Below are positions 1 to 12,025 of a DNA stretch of 64,000 nucleotides, one piece after another. The stretch covers positions 18,561,775 through 18,625,774 of the forward strand of contig OZ005689.1 of the NCBI GenBank assembly GCA_963930775.1, given 5' to 3'. Position 1 is the stretch's first letter. Each line of letters starts with the position of its first letter. A program made the translations under genes and the position numbers. Source of the stretch: Cliona cf. orientalis. Lineage: Eukaryota > Porifera > Demospongiae > Clionaida > Clionaidae. Below the pieces are notes generated by a model, which was given only the letters and a program-made list of their open reading frames with translations, was not told where the DNA came from and did not search any database.

Positions 1-251
1 AGTTCATCCTGAAGCTCACTGGACGTGTCGTACGCCAACATGGAAGACTTCTTTTCACCCAAACCAGCGAGCTTTAAACATTGTGCAATCATTTGTGTCG
101 GGCATCCACTTACAGCTTGTACTAGCTAGACAAACAAAAGTATGTGTCCACGTTTTCAATTTCTTCTTCTTGGAGCTGCTCTCCTGGACTTTCCACTTCG
201 CTTCCCAAGACAGGAATTCCAATTTAACAAATCAGAAAGCTCTGCGTGCAC
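1..251. other. Gene-free leader
   Basis: I see no exon with recognisable coding content, RNA gene or clear repeat here. Short open frames exist on both strands but lack splice-site context and recognisable motifs. Confidence 0.4.
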
Positions 252-585
252 CAGTGGCGGATCCAGGATTTCTAAAAGGGGGGATGTAGAGTACACTCTT
301 GCATGCAAAATGTGCGCAAAATTTTAGAAGCCACGCCCACGACAGTGCAAAACCACGCCCATTTCGATCGTTTTTGAGACTATCTACCAGCCATATCAGT
401 CCAGTTGATCTGTTTTTGAACAAATTTTCTTCTAAAGCATTCTAAGGTGAGCCATAGCAGTAGTTTTATTAGTTCTATAGCCAGAAAGGGGGGTTCCTTT
501 TAGTTTATCATCAGTACTTCTTAGTGTTGGATGCAGCCCAAAGTGGGTTACACTTGCACCCCCCTTACCCCCCTGGATCCGCCAC
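252..585. mobile_element. Non-autonomous hAT-like MITE
   Basis: The left end reads CAGTGGCGGATCCAGG and the right end CCTGGATCCGCCACT, which is an inverted repeat of about 15 bp. A second copy with the same ends lies at 15,026-15,359. CAGTG termini are typical of hAT-type elements. The interior has no coding capacity. Flanking target duplication is not clear at this copy, and the last base of the right end differs, so it is probably old. Confidence 0.7.
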
Positions 586-1119
586 TTTGCACATTGGTAT
601 TATTACCAGGTAACGATGTGGAGGGACTGCAGGTGCTACTTGTGATTGCTCGAGGTGTCGACCGAGAAAATTAATGCTGCTGGGACCATGAACTGGTATT
701 TGTACCCAAAGAAGTTGAGGGGCTGCACGCAGCATGTGTAGTCGATTGAGGCGTCGGGCAAGCAATCACACTGCTGGAATTATGGACCATAGCAGAAATT
801 GAGGTCCCATTTCGACTTTCAGTGACACCAACACCTTCTAGACGATCTACTGTAGGCATGCGGCGATTATGCCGGCATAATTTCTGGAATATTAGGAAGC
901 TTCGAGAACCAGGCATTATGCGGGAATAAACAGGAATAATTGCATGACTTATGACTTATGGTGTTTCTAAATAACGCCCACTACACATGATAATTATTGT
1001 CATGTCAGCACTTTACTTTGGCAGGTATAGTGTAGCTATCCGTACATGGCAGAATCTACCGTGCTAGCGCTAGCTATAGCAGTAGCAGTACAAGTTTTGC
1101 GGCTGATACAGAAACTGTT
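586..1119. other. Unassigned interval
   Basis: No convincing gene. Some stretches keep partial open frames on the plus strand around 600-780 and may be decayed transposon coding DNA, but I cannot name a family. Confidence 0.3.
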
Positions 1120-2240
1120 GTATCTCATTTGAGGGCAGGGATTCTGGTGAAGAAGCTGAAGTGAAAGCTGGTGCTGCTGGTCCCAGCACAAAGGTTTTAT
1201 CATTGTTAGATCGGCTGAGATCACCTACCTCAGCAGAGGTAATAAGGAAGAGAAAAAACCAAAGGTATCCACCGCCTAAGGGGAAATGTAGGTGCAAAGG
1301 CACTTTGACTTCTAACTAATGTGTGAGAGAATTCTGTGAAGAGCCTTTTTCAGTCTTGAATGGTCATCTCTTTTGCTCTGGTTGTAGAGATACTAGAGAA
1401 CAGTTAAGTCTGAAGTATAGTGTCATAAATCATCATATACTATCAACAAATCACAAGAGCAAGGAAAGATTGCAGTGAAAGAGGCAAGGGAGAAGAATAT
1501 TGCTGATATGTTGGTACAACACGATGAGGAAACACATCTGAGGGGAGAGACTTTGCCAGAGCAACAGCAGGTATACCGTATCAAAGTGGTCACTGCTTTC
1601 CTAAAGGCTGGTGTACCCCTGAGCAAAATAGAATCTTTCAGGGAGCTTTTGGAAGAAAATGCTTATAGGCTCACTGATCGTAGAAATATGCACGATTATG
1701 TGCCCTTTATACTTAAACATGAGGAGAATCGTATCCGTCAAGAGATCGACGGAAAGCAGTTGTCTATTATCTTCGATGGTACATCACGCCTTGGGGGAAG
1801 CCTTGGCAATAGTGGTGCGTTTTGTGAATGATGACCTCTCCATCCACCAATGTTTGGTAAGACTACAGATGCTGATAAAATCTCTAACATGAGAAGAGAT
1901 TGCCAGAGAGCTGATCACTGCACTCTCAGTCAGTTGCAGTATCCACCCAAGCAATCTGTTGGGAGCAATGAGAGATAGAGCGTCAACTAACAATATTGCC
2001 ATGCGAACTTTGATGATTGTCTACCCCAAGGTGGTGGACGTTGGGTGTTTCTCTCACACCATGTCGGCGGCTGCTTCAAAACACCTGTGCTGATTTCACT
2101 TCTTTATGGATTTCCCTCTTTTCCCATAGCCCCAAAACCAGGTTGCTGTGGAAAACTAAAACAGATAGGAGCATGAAAAGCTATTCTAGCACTAGGTGGT
2201 GGAGCAAGTGGGTATTGCGCATGCGCTATGACCTTTAAGT
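1120..2240 (+). pseudogene. Decayed BED-finger hAT-like transposase
   Basis: The conceptual product begins with a Cys-rich finger (FCSGCRDT about 1,370-1,395, then HILSTNHKS about 1,432) like a BED-type finger. It continues as a helical region (FLKAGVPLSKIESFRELLEE) and the start of an RNase H-like core (LSIIFDGTSRLG). The frame breaks near 1,795 in a G run, where one extra base separates RLG from EALAIVVRF. A TGA follows at about 1,889 (SLT then EEIAREL), with further shifts beyond 2,060. A conserved TRWWSKW remains near 2,195. The architecture matches multi-copy transposase-like proteins of cnidarians and sponges. It cannot be functional. Assignment to hAT specifically is inference. Confidence 0.7.
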
Positions 2241-2335
2241 CGAATTACATATCATCTAATAGATTAGTACACACAATGAAGCTACTAGGGATGTCGTTAT
2301 CGTTTCATACGTGTATAATATGCACGTAGGTACCA

Positions 2336-2504
2336 GGGTTAGACTGACTTTTGGGATCTACCTAAAAGTCATACCGGACGTGAGGGATCAGGGGTTAGGT
2401 TTCGGGTAAGATTGTTTGTCAGGGTTAGTCTCCAGGGTTGGTTTTGAGGGTTTGTCTATGTTTGAGCTTTGCAGGTAGATCCTAAACGCCAGTCTAACCC
2501 AAGA
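2336..2504. repeat. Foldback repeat
   Basis: The two ends are imperfect inverted copies: GGGTTAGACTGAC and ATCTACCT on the left, and AGGTAGATCCTAAACG then CCAGTCTAACCC on the right. The interior is rich in GGTT/GGGTT phrases. Likely a small MITE. No target duplication is evident. Confidence 0.55.
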
Positions 2505-2779
2505 CCTTGTCAGCTGACTCATTCTCATACAATAGATATACAATAGATGTACAAGAGACACGAGCATCAGACAGTGCTAGCATCAATAACAAAGATACTA
2601 AACTATATCCACTGGCAGACTTTATAGCATCGACGAATCATATTATACAAAAATTAATTGGATAATGCTTTATTAATGATTTAAAACAAACTGCAGAACC
2701 GACTGGTAGATGTCAATACCTTAGTTTTGGCTTGATGATAATGGATGTAAGGTTGTAGATAGCTCATCAAGTTGGACTT

Positions 2780-4465
2780 CAGTCAGTGGACATGAACATT
2801 CAGGAACCACAACAGTGTCATCATTTTCTTCCAAGGAGAGGGGTCCATCCCAATCAATGCCATACAGCTGAATATCCTACAAAACACGATACAATAGCAG
2901 CTATGTACACTAATGTTATCCAACACCATCATTACTTCACTTACTTCACTTACTTCAATCTCGTAGGGATCTTGGCTACTACCCACCAATCCGATGGTCC
3001 GTAACTGATTAGGAGTTAAACTCCCTTCAGACGATAACGGGTGTTTATTCCAGGCAAGCATGAATTGTGAAGGCTGTCATTAAACACGAGGCTGAAACAC
3101 GTACTCGAGACAATAAAGGTTAGCTTCATTGTTTACATTGAGAATCTGCAGCTGTTCCATGTAATAGAACAGTTGATACTACAATATTGTACACTGATGA
3201 AAACATCCCACCATAGCCTTTCGATGCGTTGATTATGAACGCTCTTTCCACAAATGAAGCTACCTCGACCAACACCCCTGAGAGGATGCTTAAGCATAAA
3301 TTTTGCCACACCAACATTTTCGCCCCCTTATCACCTTTCACTCTATTAGGCAATCCATGCTTCCTCACACCATCAACAAAACAGCTGTAAAACCGTTTCG
3401 GCTCTGTTGTTGCATTCACAGTGTAGATAAATGATCCTCCTGATGTATCCATCGATACAACAATGAACAACAAATCTCCATCTATTGAACATAGGCCAGT
3501 TTCAATAATAATTATTATACTGTATCAAGCGCTTATAGACCCCTAACTGTATAGTATAGTACTTGTAGCATACCCATTTTATAACTTGTACATACAGGCA
3601 AGAGGTAACTACAACAGTCTGAATCCAGTCCCCTCCTATTTCCGCAGCACTGGATTTATTGCATCACCAGCATGCAGCACTGCGGAAATAGGAGGGGTCT
3701 GGGTTCAAGACTAGTAACTACAAATTTTCAACTGCTCATGAATTCCTTTATGACAGCCATTTGTGTAATGCATCTCACCTTGTGAGTTTATGATTTCCAT
3801 CAATATGATATAACGATCGGGGTGACGGTACACTATAATACCGACGATGAATTACGTTTAAATGTCTAGCCAATGAACCTTCAGGATCAATTCTACGCAT
3901 AGACTTGCTGATTCGGTACTGCTGAACTCAGATACCTCTAGATAGTAAGTGTCCACCCATTTGCTTGTTTCCACACATTGGAAACTCTCGAATATCTGCA
4001 ACAGCAGAATCCAATTCATGACCGGTCATCTCTGAATAGGTAGAATGAGAGATAGTCCTATTCAGACATCCTGCGATGAATGGTTCTTTCAGAAACACCA
4101 ATCATGACAGCTATCTGTGGTACAGTAAACTGGGATTCAATCAACAAACAAAGCTGTTCCCTGGGTATATCGATCGAGGGCTACCCACAGCACCCATATG
4201 ATGAACAGATCGAGTATTCGGTCAACTGTGAATCTTGCTGCATTTCTTGTACCGATAGTAATGCTTGTCTGACGAAGTCACAAGCTTGCTCACCACTATG
4301 GTCCAAACCATACGTCTGCTGAATTAATAGATCCCTGTAAACCAGCTCAAGACGTAAAGAGAAAGAATCAAGGACATCCGAAGTAATTTGTCTGCCATCC
4401 TGATACGAAAGTAATTCAGTAGAGAGCCTTTTCAATGTGTCCACAGCCCAAGTAGAGGCCATTCT
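2780..4465 (-). pseudogene. Relic integrase-core (DDE) transposase
   Basis: This is a decayed third member of the transposase family found intact at 50.0-52.2 kb. Reading the minus strand from 4,462 there is a similar helical N-terminus, then a helix-turn-helix (DIPREQLCLLIESQFTVPQI about 4,165-4,105), a basic linker, and the first catalytic motif YHIDGNHKL near 3,810-3,785. Next come [13 protein letters not shown] near 3,350 (second Asp) and [13 protein letters not shown] near 3,230 (catalytic Glu). The last two lie in different frames. The C-terminal part near 3,050-2,900 (NKHPLSSEGSLTPNQLRTIG) is in yet another frame. Multiple frameshifts and stops show it is dead. The match in motif order to the intact gene makes the family call firm. 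Confidence 0.8.
3612..3716. repeat. Foldback element inside the transposase relic
   Basis: CCCTCCTATTTCCGCAG at 3,631-3,647 is mirrored by CTGCGGAAATAGGAGGG near 3,680-3,697, within longer imperfect flanks (TCTGAATCCAG / CTGGGTTCAAGA). It lies between the second-Asp and first-Asp segments of the minus-strand transposase relic, either in a former intron or as a later insertion. Confidence 0.6.
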
Positions 4466-6490
4466 ATTTAATTAACAGCACATGTACAATCGTTGGGCAT
4501 GGGACCGGGACGCATGCATGTCGCACAAATATTATTACGTAATTGCGCAAAACTTCCCGATCCGATGGATGACGTAACAACATGTACTGATCGCGATCGA
4601 TACACATAATATATTATACGTAATACACAGCACGACCTTTACCCTTTTGCAGAGGCAATAAAATGGAAAGGGGGGGACCTACAAAAATGTTGCCGATATG
4701 CGGTGTAGGGAGGACAGGTACAAAGAGGAGGGGGCTGTTGATACAATAGGGGATCATTGAAATAGGATAGGGGTCTATAAAATTTTTACCAGTAAGCTAA
4801 GGGTACCAAGTGGAGAGGGGAGGACCAATAGGAGGGTGGTGGTTTGGTTATTGAGGGGGTGTCTCATACTGTCATGGGGCAATACTATAAAGGAGAGAAT
4901 TTTTGCTGAATAACCTCCCATACGTTTGTTCAAATTTTGAATATGTATGATGGTATGTGTCACCATCATAGGCTGAGAAAAGTATAATCCACTGCTAATT
5001 TTGCCAATCTACACAGCACAAAAGTAGGCCGTGCACAGCTTGGAAACTCTCTTGTGCACGTACGTATCCAAGTGGTGCACAAGTTTGAATACTGCCTGTG
5101 TGCCACTTGGAAACTGCTTGGGAAATGAACTCAATTTCCCAAGAGAGTATCCAAGGTTGTCATACTTGGAGTGTACAGCTTGTGCACATTTGCACACATT
5201 TTGGCCACATCTTGTACACTACTTTGTGCACTTCTGAGGCTAGTACACCTTTGCACACTTTTTGCCCACTCCACAAGCACTACTGAATACTGCTAGTTCA
5301 CAGGCATTAGATTCTAATAACAATGATAATTAATTCATAACCATATAAGGTCAATATCACCATAATAACAATATTATTGTACAATGTAGATAATATAAGG
5401 TCCATAGAGAATCTAATCTACGCCAGTTCAACATAGATCTTGACCTTTGTATATGTCCTATATAAAATATATCATTAGCATTGATAATGACACTCAGTGT
5501 GGTGTGCCAATGGAAACTACACAAGTCCATAAAATTTCAGGCCCACTATATTATACGATAATAAAGCACTGAATGGTGTAAATTCCTGGGTGTGTTGCAA
5601 TAGCTATAGCCATGTACTCCTGCTATAGCTATCATGTTGCAATTTTATAAGCTAAGCCAGCAGCCTTGTTTCCGATGTATAGACTAGGTATGTAGTAGGT
5701 AGCGTGGTAACAGACACACACACAACACTCGCATAAAACGACTACCATAACCCTCATGCATGTACTGAGGGTTAATGACTATATTAATTTTGGTGCACAT
5801 ACCTGCATCAGTAGTCCAATCAGGAGCATCCTTAGGTGGGTTCCTTGTGGATGGTGCTCCATTTCTCCATATCGTCTTTGCCATAGTCGCCCCTTTCCTC
5901 GGGACCTTCCATGTTTATTTAGCCGGCATATAAATTCATTCAGATCTGCATAAATGCACGACAGAATAATACTATTGTCAATATTACTACTACAAATGTA
6001 CATGTATATCGCATAACAACATTTTATTAGCAAGCAGGAGATTGACACACTGTAAACATGCAATTCTAATTGTAGCTCACCAAGCAAGCTGTCATCATTA
6101 CGGCCTGGGTGCCTCTCTTCAGTCAATGATGAGTCGTTCCAACACTTTTCTTTTTTATTCAATATCACTGATCGACAATTATAAAATTCCTAAAGTTGAA
6201 ATTAATAAATATTTGAGTAGCACTGGCAGTGTGATTCTAACACTCCTACCCTATAAAAAGGTGCTGTCTGAACATCTTTATCTTAGCATCTTCTTCCACC
6301 GTAGACTCACTTTCCTCCATGTCATCTACCTGCTTTCCACTGTCATCAAACACTATCATATTTTCAACAAGCTGCAGCTGCATACACACAGTAAGTCTCC
6401 CCATAGTATAATACAGCAAGAATACTTACCCAGCCCCCTTCACACACGGAAAGAGAAGGGGTCTGGATAAAAGTATATATAGTGCCCGTA
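4466..6490. other. Gene-poor interval with low-complexity repeats
   Basis: No supported gene. Positions 5,010-5,290 contain iterated phrases such as ACTTGGAAACT, GTGCACAAG and TTTGCACA. Similar phrases recur at 7,865-8,040, so this is probably a dispersed repeat family. A minus-strand stretch near 5,930-5,800 ends in a plausible donor (GATGCAG then GTATGTG) and could be a lone exon, but I do not recognise it. Confidence 0.35.
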
Positions 6491-7410
6491 TCGCTGACGA
6501 ATGCAGCACAGCAAACACACAACACAGCAAAACACTTGGCAGGCTCTATTTAGCTGAACACGGACTGTCAGCCGTGACTGACAAAGTCCGCGCACAGCAA
6601 AAACACATGGGGGGCTCTATTTAGCTGAACACAGACTGTCGGCCTAGACAGACTAAGTCCGCGCACAGCAAAAACATATGGGGGGCTCTACTTAGCTGAA
6701 CACAGACTGTCAGCCTAGACCGACGAAGTCCGCGCACAGCAAAAACACATGGGGGGCTCTACTTAGCTGAACACAGACTGTCAGCCGTGACTGACGAAGT
6801 CCGCGCACAGCAAATTCAAATGGTGGGCTCTATTTAGCTGAACACAGACTGTTGTCCTAGACCGACGAAGTCCGCGCACAGCAAAAACACATGGGGGGCT
6901 CTACTTAGCTGAACACAGACTGTCGGCCGTGACTGACGAAGTCCGCGCACAGCAAATTCAAATGGTGGGCTCTATTTAGCTGAACACAGACTGTTGGCCT
7001 AGACCGACGAAGTCCGCGCACAGCAAAAACACATGGGGGGCTCTACTTAGCTGAACACAGACTGTCAGCCGTGATTGACGAAGTCCGCACACAGCAAATT
7101 CAAATGGTGGGCTCAATTTAGCTGAACACAGACTGTCGGCCTAGACCGACGAAGTCCGCGCACAGCAAAAACACATGGGGGGCTCTATTTAGCTGAACAC
7201 AGACTGTCAGCCGTGACTGACGAAGTCTGCGCACAACAAAAACACATGGGGGGCTCTATTTACATGAACACAGACTCATCAAAGCAAAAAAAAAATAAGG
7301 TAGGTTTAACTCAGCTGAACAAAAACTGTCAGCCTTGACTGAATACAGCAAAACACAAGACGGGCTCAACTTACATGTAGCTGAACACAGAGTCCGAGTC
7401 CGCGCAAAGC
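6491..7410. repeat. 71-bp tandem satellite with hairpin-forming units
   Basis: The phrase CTGAACACAGACTGT recurs at an exact 71-bp spacing (6,554; 6,625; 6,696; 6,767; 6,838; 6,909; 6,980; 7,051; 7,122; 7,193), followed by decayed units to about 7,410. Two linker types, CAAAAACACATGGGGGGC and CAAATTCAAATGGTGGGC, alternate from about 6,800 to 7,150, giving a 142-bp higher-order period. Each unit can fold as GACT-GTCAG, a 6-nt loop, CTGAC-GA-AGTC. In several units the stem is GTCGG/CCGAC instead, so both sides have changed together. I see no coding frame. This is tandem repeat DNA of unknown role. Confidence 0.9.
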
Positions 7411-8356
7411 TAAAACTCATGCTACTAAACTTACTCAATAGCAACACAGTTATAGCCGAGTATAAAGATTTAGACTGGCGTGGCCGGTTCTCTTACTGAT
7501 TGTTTGAATAGGCTTCATTTATGCTGTCTACGATGGTGGGCCACGTACGGCAGGCTGAATGTGATCCTCGAGAATACTGACTTGAAATAGAATATTAAAT
7601 CAGATATGAAAGGTTGCCGTGATTTCGGTAGATATACTGCTACCCCATTTGGATCCCCCCATACACACACATTTAAGATACTCACCTATAAGGTCCTTTC
7701 CACTTGGCCTGATAAGTATGGCTACGGAATCAAAGGTAGCACGCCTGTCTCAGACTCTGACAGCTACTAGTAAGCTAGCTGGGTGAGTTTTCTCGCGCGC
7801 GTTCTGGCCTGGGCTCCTGACCTGCACGTGCTACGTATCATAAGCGCTTAAGCGCATGCGCATATTAAAATGAACGTGCGCAAGCGCGTGGGCAAATGGA
7901 AAACACATTTCGTGGTCTGGCTTAATAGTTTGCAAGTGGTTTGCAAGCTTGCATACTTGGCATGGTCGCAAACTTGTGCACTGGCTTGTGAACGTGAAGT
8001 GCACAAGTTCGAGAACTCTTGGAAACTGACATTGTTCATGCTGTGCTATTTAGGTATGTCTCGAGTTGTATGTTGTGTTTGCTCTTTGGATACTGACCCC
8101 TTTCTAGTAAAAGTCCCCCCCCCCCCCCCCCCATGGAATGACTTCATATACTCCTCCTTGGGCCTTACAAGTATCTTTTTAAAGATGTGATGCATAATGT
8201 GTCACCGTCGCAGGATAAAATTTCTGGCTAAGATTGAAGCATTTCCTACCTTGGCATTTACCAGGCGACTAAGCTGAAATGCTTGCAGGTATTAAAATTA
8301 TGTCTAAATGTGTATAATCTCTATGGATATCAGATGTGATAATTATCACCTTACAG
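7411..8356. other. Intergenic DNA with repeat fragment and C tract
   Basis: Positions 7,865-8,040 share TTTGCAAG/GTGCACAAG/TTGGAAACT phrases with 5,010-5,290. An uninterrupted run of 18 C lies at 8,115-8,132. No gene is supported. Confidence 0.4.
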
Positions 8357-9157
8357 ATACTACAATTTTTTCATGGTGGTGTCACCATTCCTCAATGGGA
8401 CCACATCAACGATGAGCAGAAAAAGGTGTGGCTGGCTCTTTCAAAGGTTGGACTTGTTGATTAGTTGACGGTGTGAACACTTGTAATTGACATGTACAGG
8501 GGTTCAAAGCAGCATACTGTTCCGCTTACCATGCAGAGAAAGAAGGGGAAGTGTTTGGTCTGTTAGAATTTAGTTAATGCTTCTGTAAGGTTATGCGGAA
8601 GTATAACATTCATGGAAACAAAAAGGCATCCAGTCGTGATATAGCAATGAAGTTTGCAAAGACGGAACAACTTCACCTCATTGTTAGTGAAGAAACATCA
8701 AGAGTAACAGTATTTAAATCTTTGCTAATGCAGATGTGGTGAAGGTCTACGTCACCTTACCCGGACACTCAGCATCATGCCATGCCACTGACATCAATCA
8801 CCAGCGAAGAAACAAATTTGGCTGAATTACAAGCAAATGGCCACATCTGCAGCTGTACTCAAATTTCTGTGTACAAGGCAGTGCTAGCAGGTGATGGTTT
8901 GCTGGTGAACTGTGGATCTTTCTTGGCATACTACAACACCACAGCAAAGGTACGTTCAACATGAGCTTATGTAAACTAAACACTAACAAGATAACACACA
9001 GATTGAGTATGATCACCTGGAAGGCTGCTTTAAGGAGGGAAGGAATTTGTACTGTGTGGTTTGTCAATTGGAGTGAATTGAGTGTAGGGGTAAACCCACG
9101 TACAATGAAATGGAACTCACAGACAAGTATGGAGTCGGATACTCCATATATGTAATA
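8357..9157 (+). pseudogene. Unrecognised decayed multi-exon gene
   Basis: A plausible exon at 8,357-8,446 (TTACAG acceptor, AAAG/GTTGG donor) encodes VTIPQWDHINDEQKKVWLAL. A second begins at 8,501 after TGTACAG (GFKAAYCSAYHAEKEGEVFG) but hits TAA at about 8,576. A third stretch from 8,593 (MRKYNIHGNKKASSRDIAMK) hits TGA near 8,740. The frame then resumes as TSEETNLAELQANGHICSC to a donor at 8,949 (AAAG/GTACG). A final exon after 9,001 contains a CVVC pair before a stop. The run of consistent splice sites with internal stops suggests a decayed coding gene, probably mobile. I do not recognise the family. Confidence 0.45.
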
Positions 9158-9584
9158 CATTACAAAAATCCAAATATCTTAAAACAGGTAACTTTATGAA
9201 GTTTCTAAGTGTCAAAATCAGAATCTACAGCAAAATTATCTATCTAATAAGACCAAGATCATCCATCAACTCAATTGTACATGCCAGAACCAGATGTTCA
9301 AATAAATAGCCATTTGTCATTCTTTTCTTTCTTCTTCATTATCAGGGCTACCTTATGATTGTCTGGACCTCTCACCTTAGTTTACATATAAATCCACTCT
9401 ATTTTGCAGCACGCAGTGCAGTGGGCGTTATCTCAACAGTTACATAATAGTGGATGTGTACAGCGCATTAACGATTGGGTGTGTCTGATACGCCATTTTA
9501 ATTCTGATATAATGCGCATGCTTGGAATGTGTTGCCGTGGTGAAGTCATGTGACAGTGCCTGGCCCTAATCGAGGCCAAGCCAA

Positions 9585-9800
9585 TGTAGCTAGCTAGCTA
9601 GTTAGCTACGCAGTCGCTAGCACTAGCGCGTGCAACGACGTGCTGGATCAATCTTGGATATGAATATGAAGGTGCAAAATTCGAGGAACGGTAAGGCGCT
9701 AGGCATAGGCGAGCTACTCGCTAGCGCATGTAGCGCTAGTGCTTCGCTGAATCAATCATGGATATCATCATACAAAGGCGCAAGACTCGAGGAGCGGTAA
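9585..9800. repeat. Imperfect direct duplication
   Basis: GGATCAATCTTGGATATGAA with ATTCGAGGAACGGTAA (about 9,645-9,695) is repeated in diverged form as GAATCAATCATGGATATCAT with CTCGAGGAGCGGTAA (about 9,750-9,800). The unit is roughly 105 bp, with GCTAGC-rich DNA in front of each. Confidence 0.5.
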
Positions 9801-10102
9801 TATACAGATCATAAAACTATGCCGGGTATAGATAGCTGCTGCCAACAATAAAACCTAAAACTTGGTTTTCTCCCTAAGCAGAAGTCTCATCACGACTTGG
9901 GCCACCTAAAGTAGCCTTCTTTGTTAGTCTGTTTCATCATAATACAAGGCGTAGGAATGCAAGTTAATGGTTAATGAGGGGTGTGGCTACAAATTTTGCG
10001 AACTTCGGCACCTCCCATCTTCTACACTGGACAGAAATTGTGAGCAAACCATGTAAGATGGCATTGATAAATTACACTAAGTGCATTAAAAAAGAACAGA
10101 AA
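9801..10102. other. Unassigned interval
   Basis: I see no gene, RNA or clear repeat structure here. Confidence 0.3.
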
Positions 10103-10720
10103 CAAGTATAAAAAATTGAATAAAATTGAAGAAGGAAGGGATGGCAGGATCACAAAGTACACAAATGAGATAATCACATCTACTATACATCCCTACGCTT
10201 GCTTTTTGAGGGGTGCTAAAATGTGACCCGATTTGAAAAAAACCCCTCCGTATTATGCGCGCGATTCACGCAATGCCTGTTCTTAGTAGCTGAAGTCGAA
10301 ATTAATTTTGTCAAAGTCCAGATTTCGTCATAATACACATGTTCACCCTTCTAACTGTTGCCGTTGTTGAACGCGGGTTAGCTCTATGGTAGAGCTTAAA
10401 ACAATGCATCAAACTCAATTTTCAGAAAAAAAAATCCCATACGGAGGGTTTTCCCAAATCTGGTCACAAAAATAACCAATAATAATGCGATTGAATCAAA
10501 ATTGATAAACCCAAACCATTGTGACAACTAGGGAACAACATGAGCTGAATGTCTCACATAATATACCACACTCAACAAACACGGCAACATTAATAGGTGC
10601 AAAATAGTCAAGAACAGCAATCGTAGGGATGTATAGTAGAGATGCAATTATCTCTTGTTTGTGTATTTTTTGATCCTGCCATCCCTACTTCATTCTTTAT
10701 TCAATAGTTTTTATACTTGT
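10103..10720. mobile_element. Element with roughly 95-bp terminal inverted arms
   Basis: The left arm at 10,103-10,197 (with GGGATGGCAGGATCA and TCTACTATACATCCCTACG) is mirrored by the right arm at 10,622-10,720 (CGTAGGGATGTATAGTAGA and TGATCCTGCCATCCCTAC). No coding content. A second small element (10,222-10,468) sits inside it, so this one is the older insertion. Confidence 0.65.
10222..10468. mobile_element. TGTGACC-type MITE
   Basis: The left end TGTGACCCGATTTGAAAAAA with ACCCCTCCGTAT is mirrored by ATACGGAGGGTTTT with CCCAAATCTGGTCACA. AAAA directly flanks both sides. The TGTGACC/GGTCACA terminus also appears at 44,982, 45,426, 46,030, 47,441 and 60,003, so this is a dispersed family. 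Confidence 0.7.
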
Positions 10721-11324
10721 AAAGTTATTCCCTCCTTAACAGCCATTACACCTGTATCTATAGTGCACTAGTGCGACAGTGACTGCAAGCATGTATTAGG
10801 AACCACACAGACAGCAGAATATGAACATATTCTCAAAAAAGGACTCTTTAAGTTATGTTCATACTTACTGTAATTTCTATTTGTGTATTGTATAAAGTGT
10901 GTTTGGTGAAAGAAATACACAGCAGTTTTCATGAAATTAATTTCAAGCAGCAATGAGCCTGCTGAGTGACATTATTGTGTAACTGTGTGGACTATTGAAC
11001 TCTTATGTTACTTTATGAATGTGTAATTGTTAATTGTGATTTTTGTCTGATTTCATACTTACATTGGGTATGCACATTGAGTTGATTATTCCGATCACAA
11101 AAGAGTTAACAGTGGAGGTCCTCTGAGTAACGACAACTGAGTAGGTAGACTTTACAAGAGACTATTTCTTGGCTAGAAAGAAACTATGCTACTAGCGGTG
11201 GAGCAAGTGTGATATAGTTGTACGTCGTGGTACCTACCATCTACGGACAGAACAGTTTGAAAAGGACAGTGTGATCATCGGGAGCATGAACATTCTCAAC
11301 GAATTCGTTGATCTAGACTGAAAA
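10721..11324. other. Unassigned interval
   Basis: AT-rich DNA with no supported gene. GAGCAAGTGTGATATAG near 11,200 precedes the SAP-like relic and may belong to its 5' region. Confidence 0.3.
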
Positions 11325-11840
11325 AGTGGATATGTCAGGCCACGAGGCAGAGGGCCACGAGGTCGAGGGAGCACGTGGTCCGGACGACCCTTACCACTCA
11401 ATTCTAAGAGATTGACTGGAGTCTTGCTAAAGCAGTTGGCGAGAGGACTGGATATCCCAGCGACATCCTCCAGAGATGAATTACGCACACTGATCGAAGG
11501 AAAGCCTGGAGACATGGGCCATGACCATGGGCCATGACCCTAGGAACATGCAAGCAGTGTTACACGAAACGGAGACCGGAGTGAATATCAGTCTGCAACA
11601 TGCCAATGGAGTTTTTGACGGTAAAGCCGACAGTTGTTGATCCTGGGAAGCCTGATGACACCCCTAGAGAAACCGTTGGGGAGGGTGGTACTGAGAGTGA
11701 TGCTGAAAGACTCGAGGAGTTGAAAGTGGCACTCCGGGAGGCACAAGAACAGCAGGCGGCCAAGGAGATTGAAATAGCCACACTGCAGGAAAAATTGGAG
11801 AACGAATAGAAAAGGTATAGAAACGAAGAGAAAAACAAGG
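11325..11840 (+). pseudogene. SAP-like / coiled-coil transposon protein, decayed
   Basis: The conceptual product starts with an Arg/Gly-rich stretch (RPRGRGPRGRGS). It passes into a SAP-like helix-extended-loop-helix (LTGVLLKQLARGLDIPATSS then RDELRTLIEGK, about 11,412-11,505). It ends in a charged coiled coil (ERLEELKVALREAQEQQAAK, about 11,708-11,767) up to a donor at 11,838 (AACAAG/GTAAGC). SAP domains bind AT-rich DNA. The frame is broken by a tandem duplication of ATGGGCCATGACC at about 11,512-11,538, by a 1-nt shift near 11,612, and by a TAG at 11,807. It lies just upstream of, and co-oriented with, the RecQ-like relic, and may have been its 5' exons. Confidence 0.55.
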
Positions 11841-12025
11841 TAAGCAATTTTGGTGGGGTTATTAAAGTATAAAAATTATGAAGGATCTGGCAAGCTGCAT
11901 ATAAACAAAGTAGAAAATTTCAAGCTTGTGCTCAATGTAAATCACGTGTCAGACTTTGTGATGTATACGTTGGCCATTGCCCGCGCTTATTCAAATTTGA
12001 AAGCTACTGTACTGTACTGTCGGGA

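Noticed and set aside
6491-7410. Hammerhead ribozyme repeats (units contain CTGACGA, like the CUGANGA core)
   Set aside because: No GAAA box at the required place and no NUH cleavage site flanked by closing stems. CTGACGA is part of the simple hairpin.
6491-7410. CRISPR array
   Set aside because: The 71-bp units are contiguous with no unique spacers, and the genome is eukaryotic.
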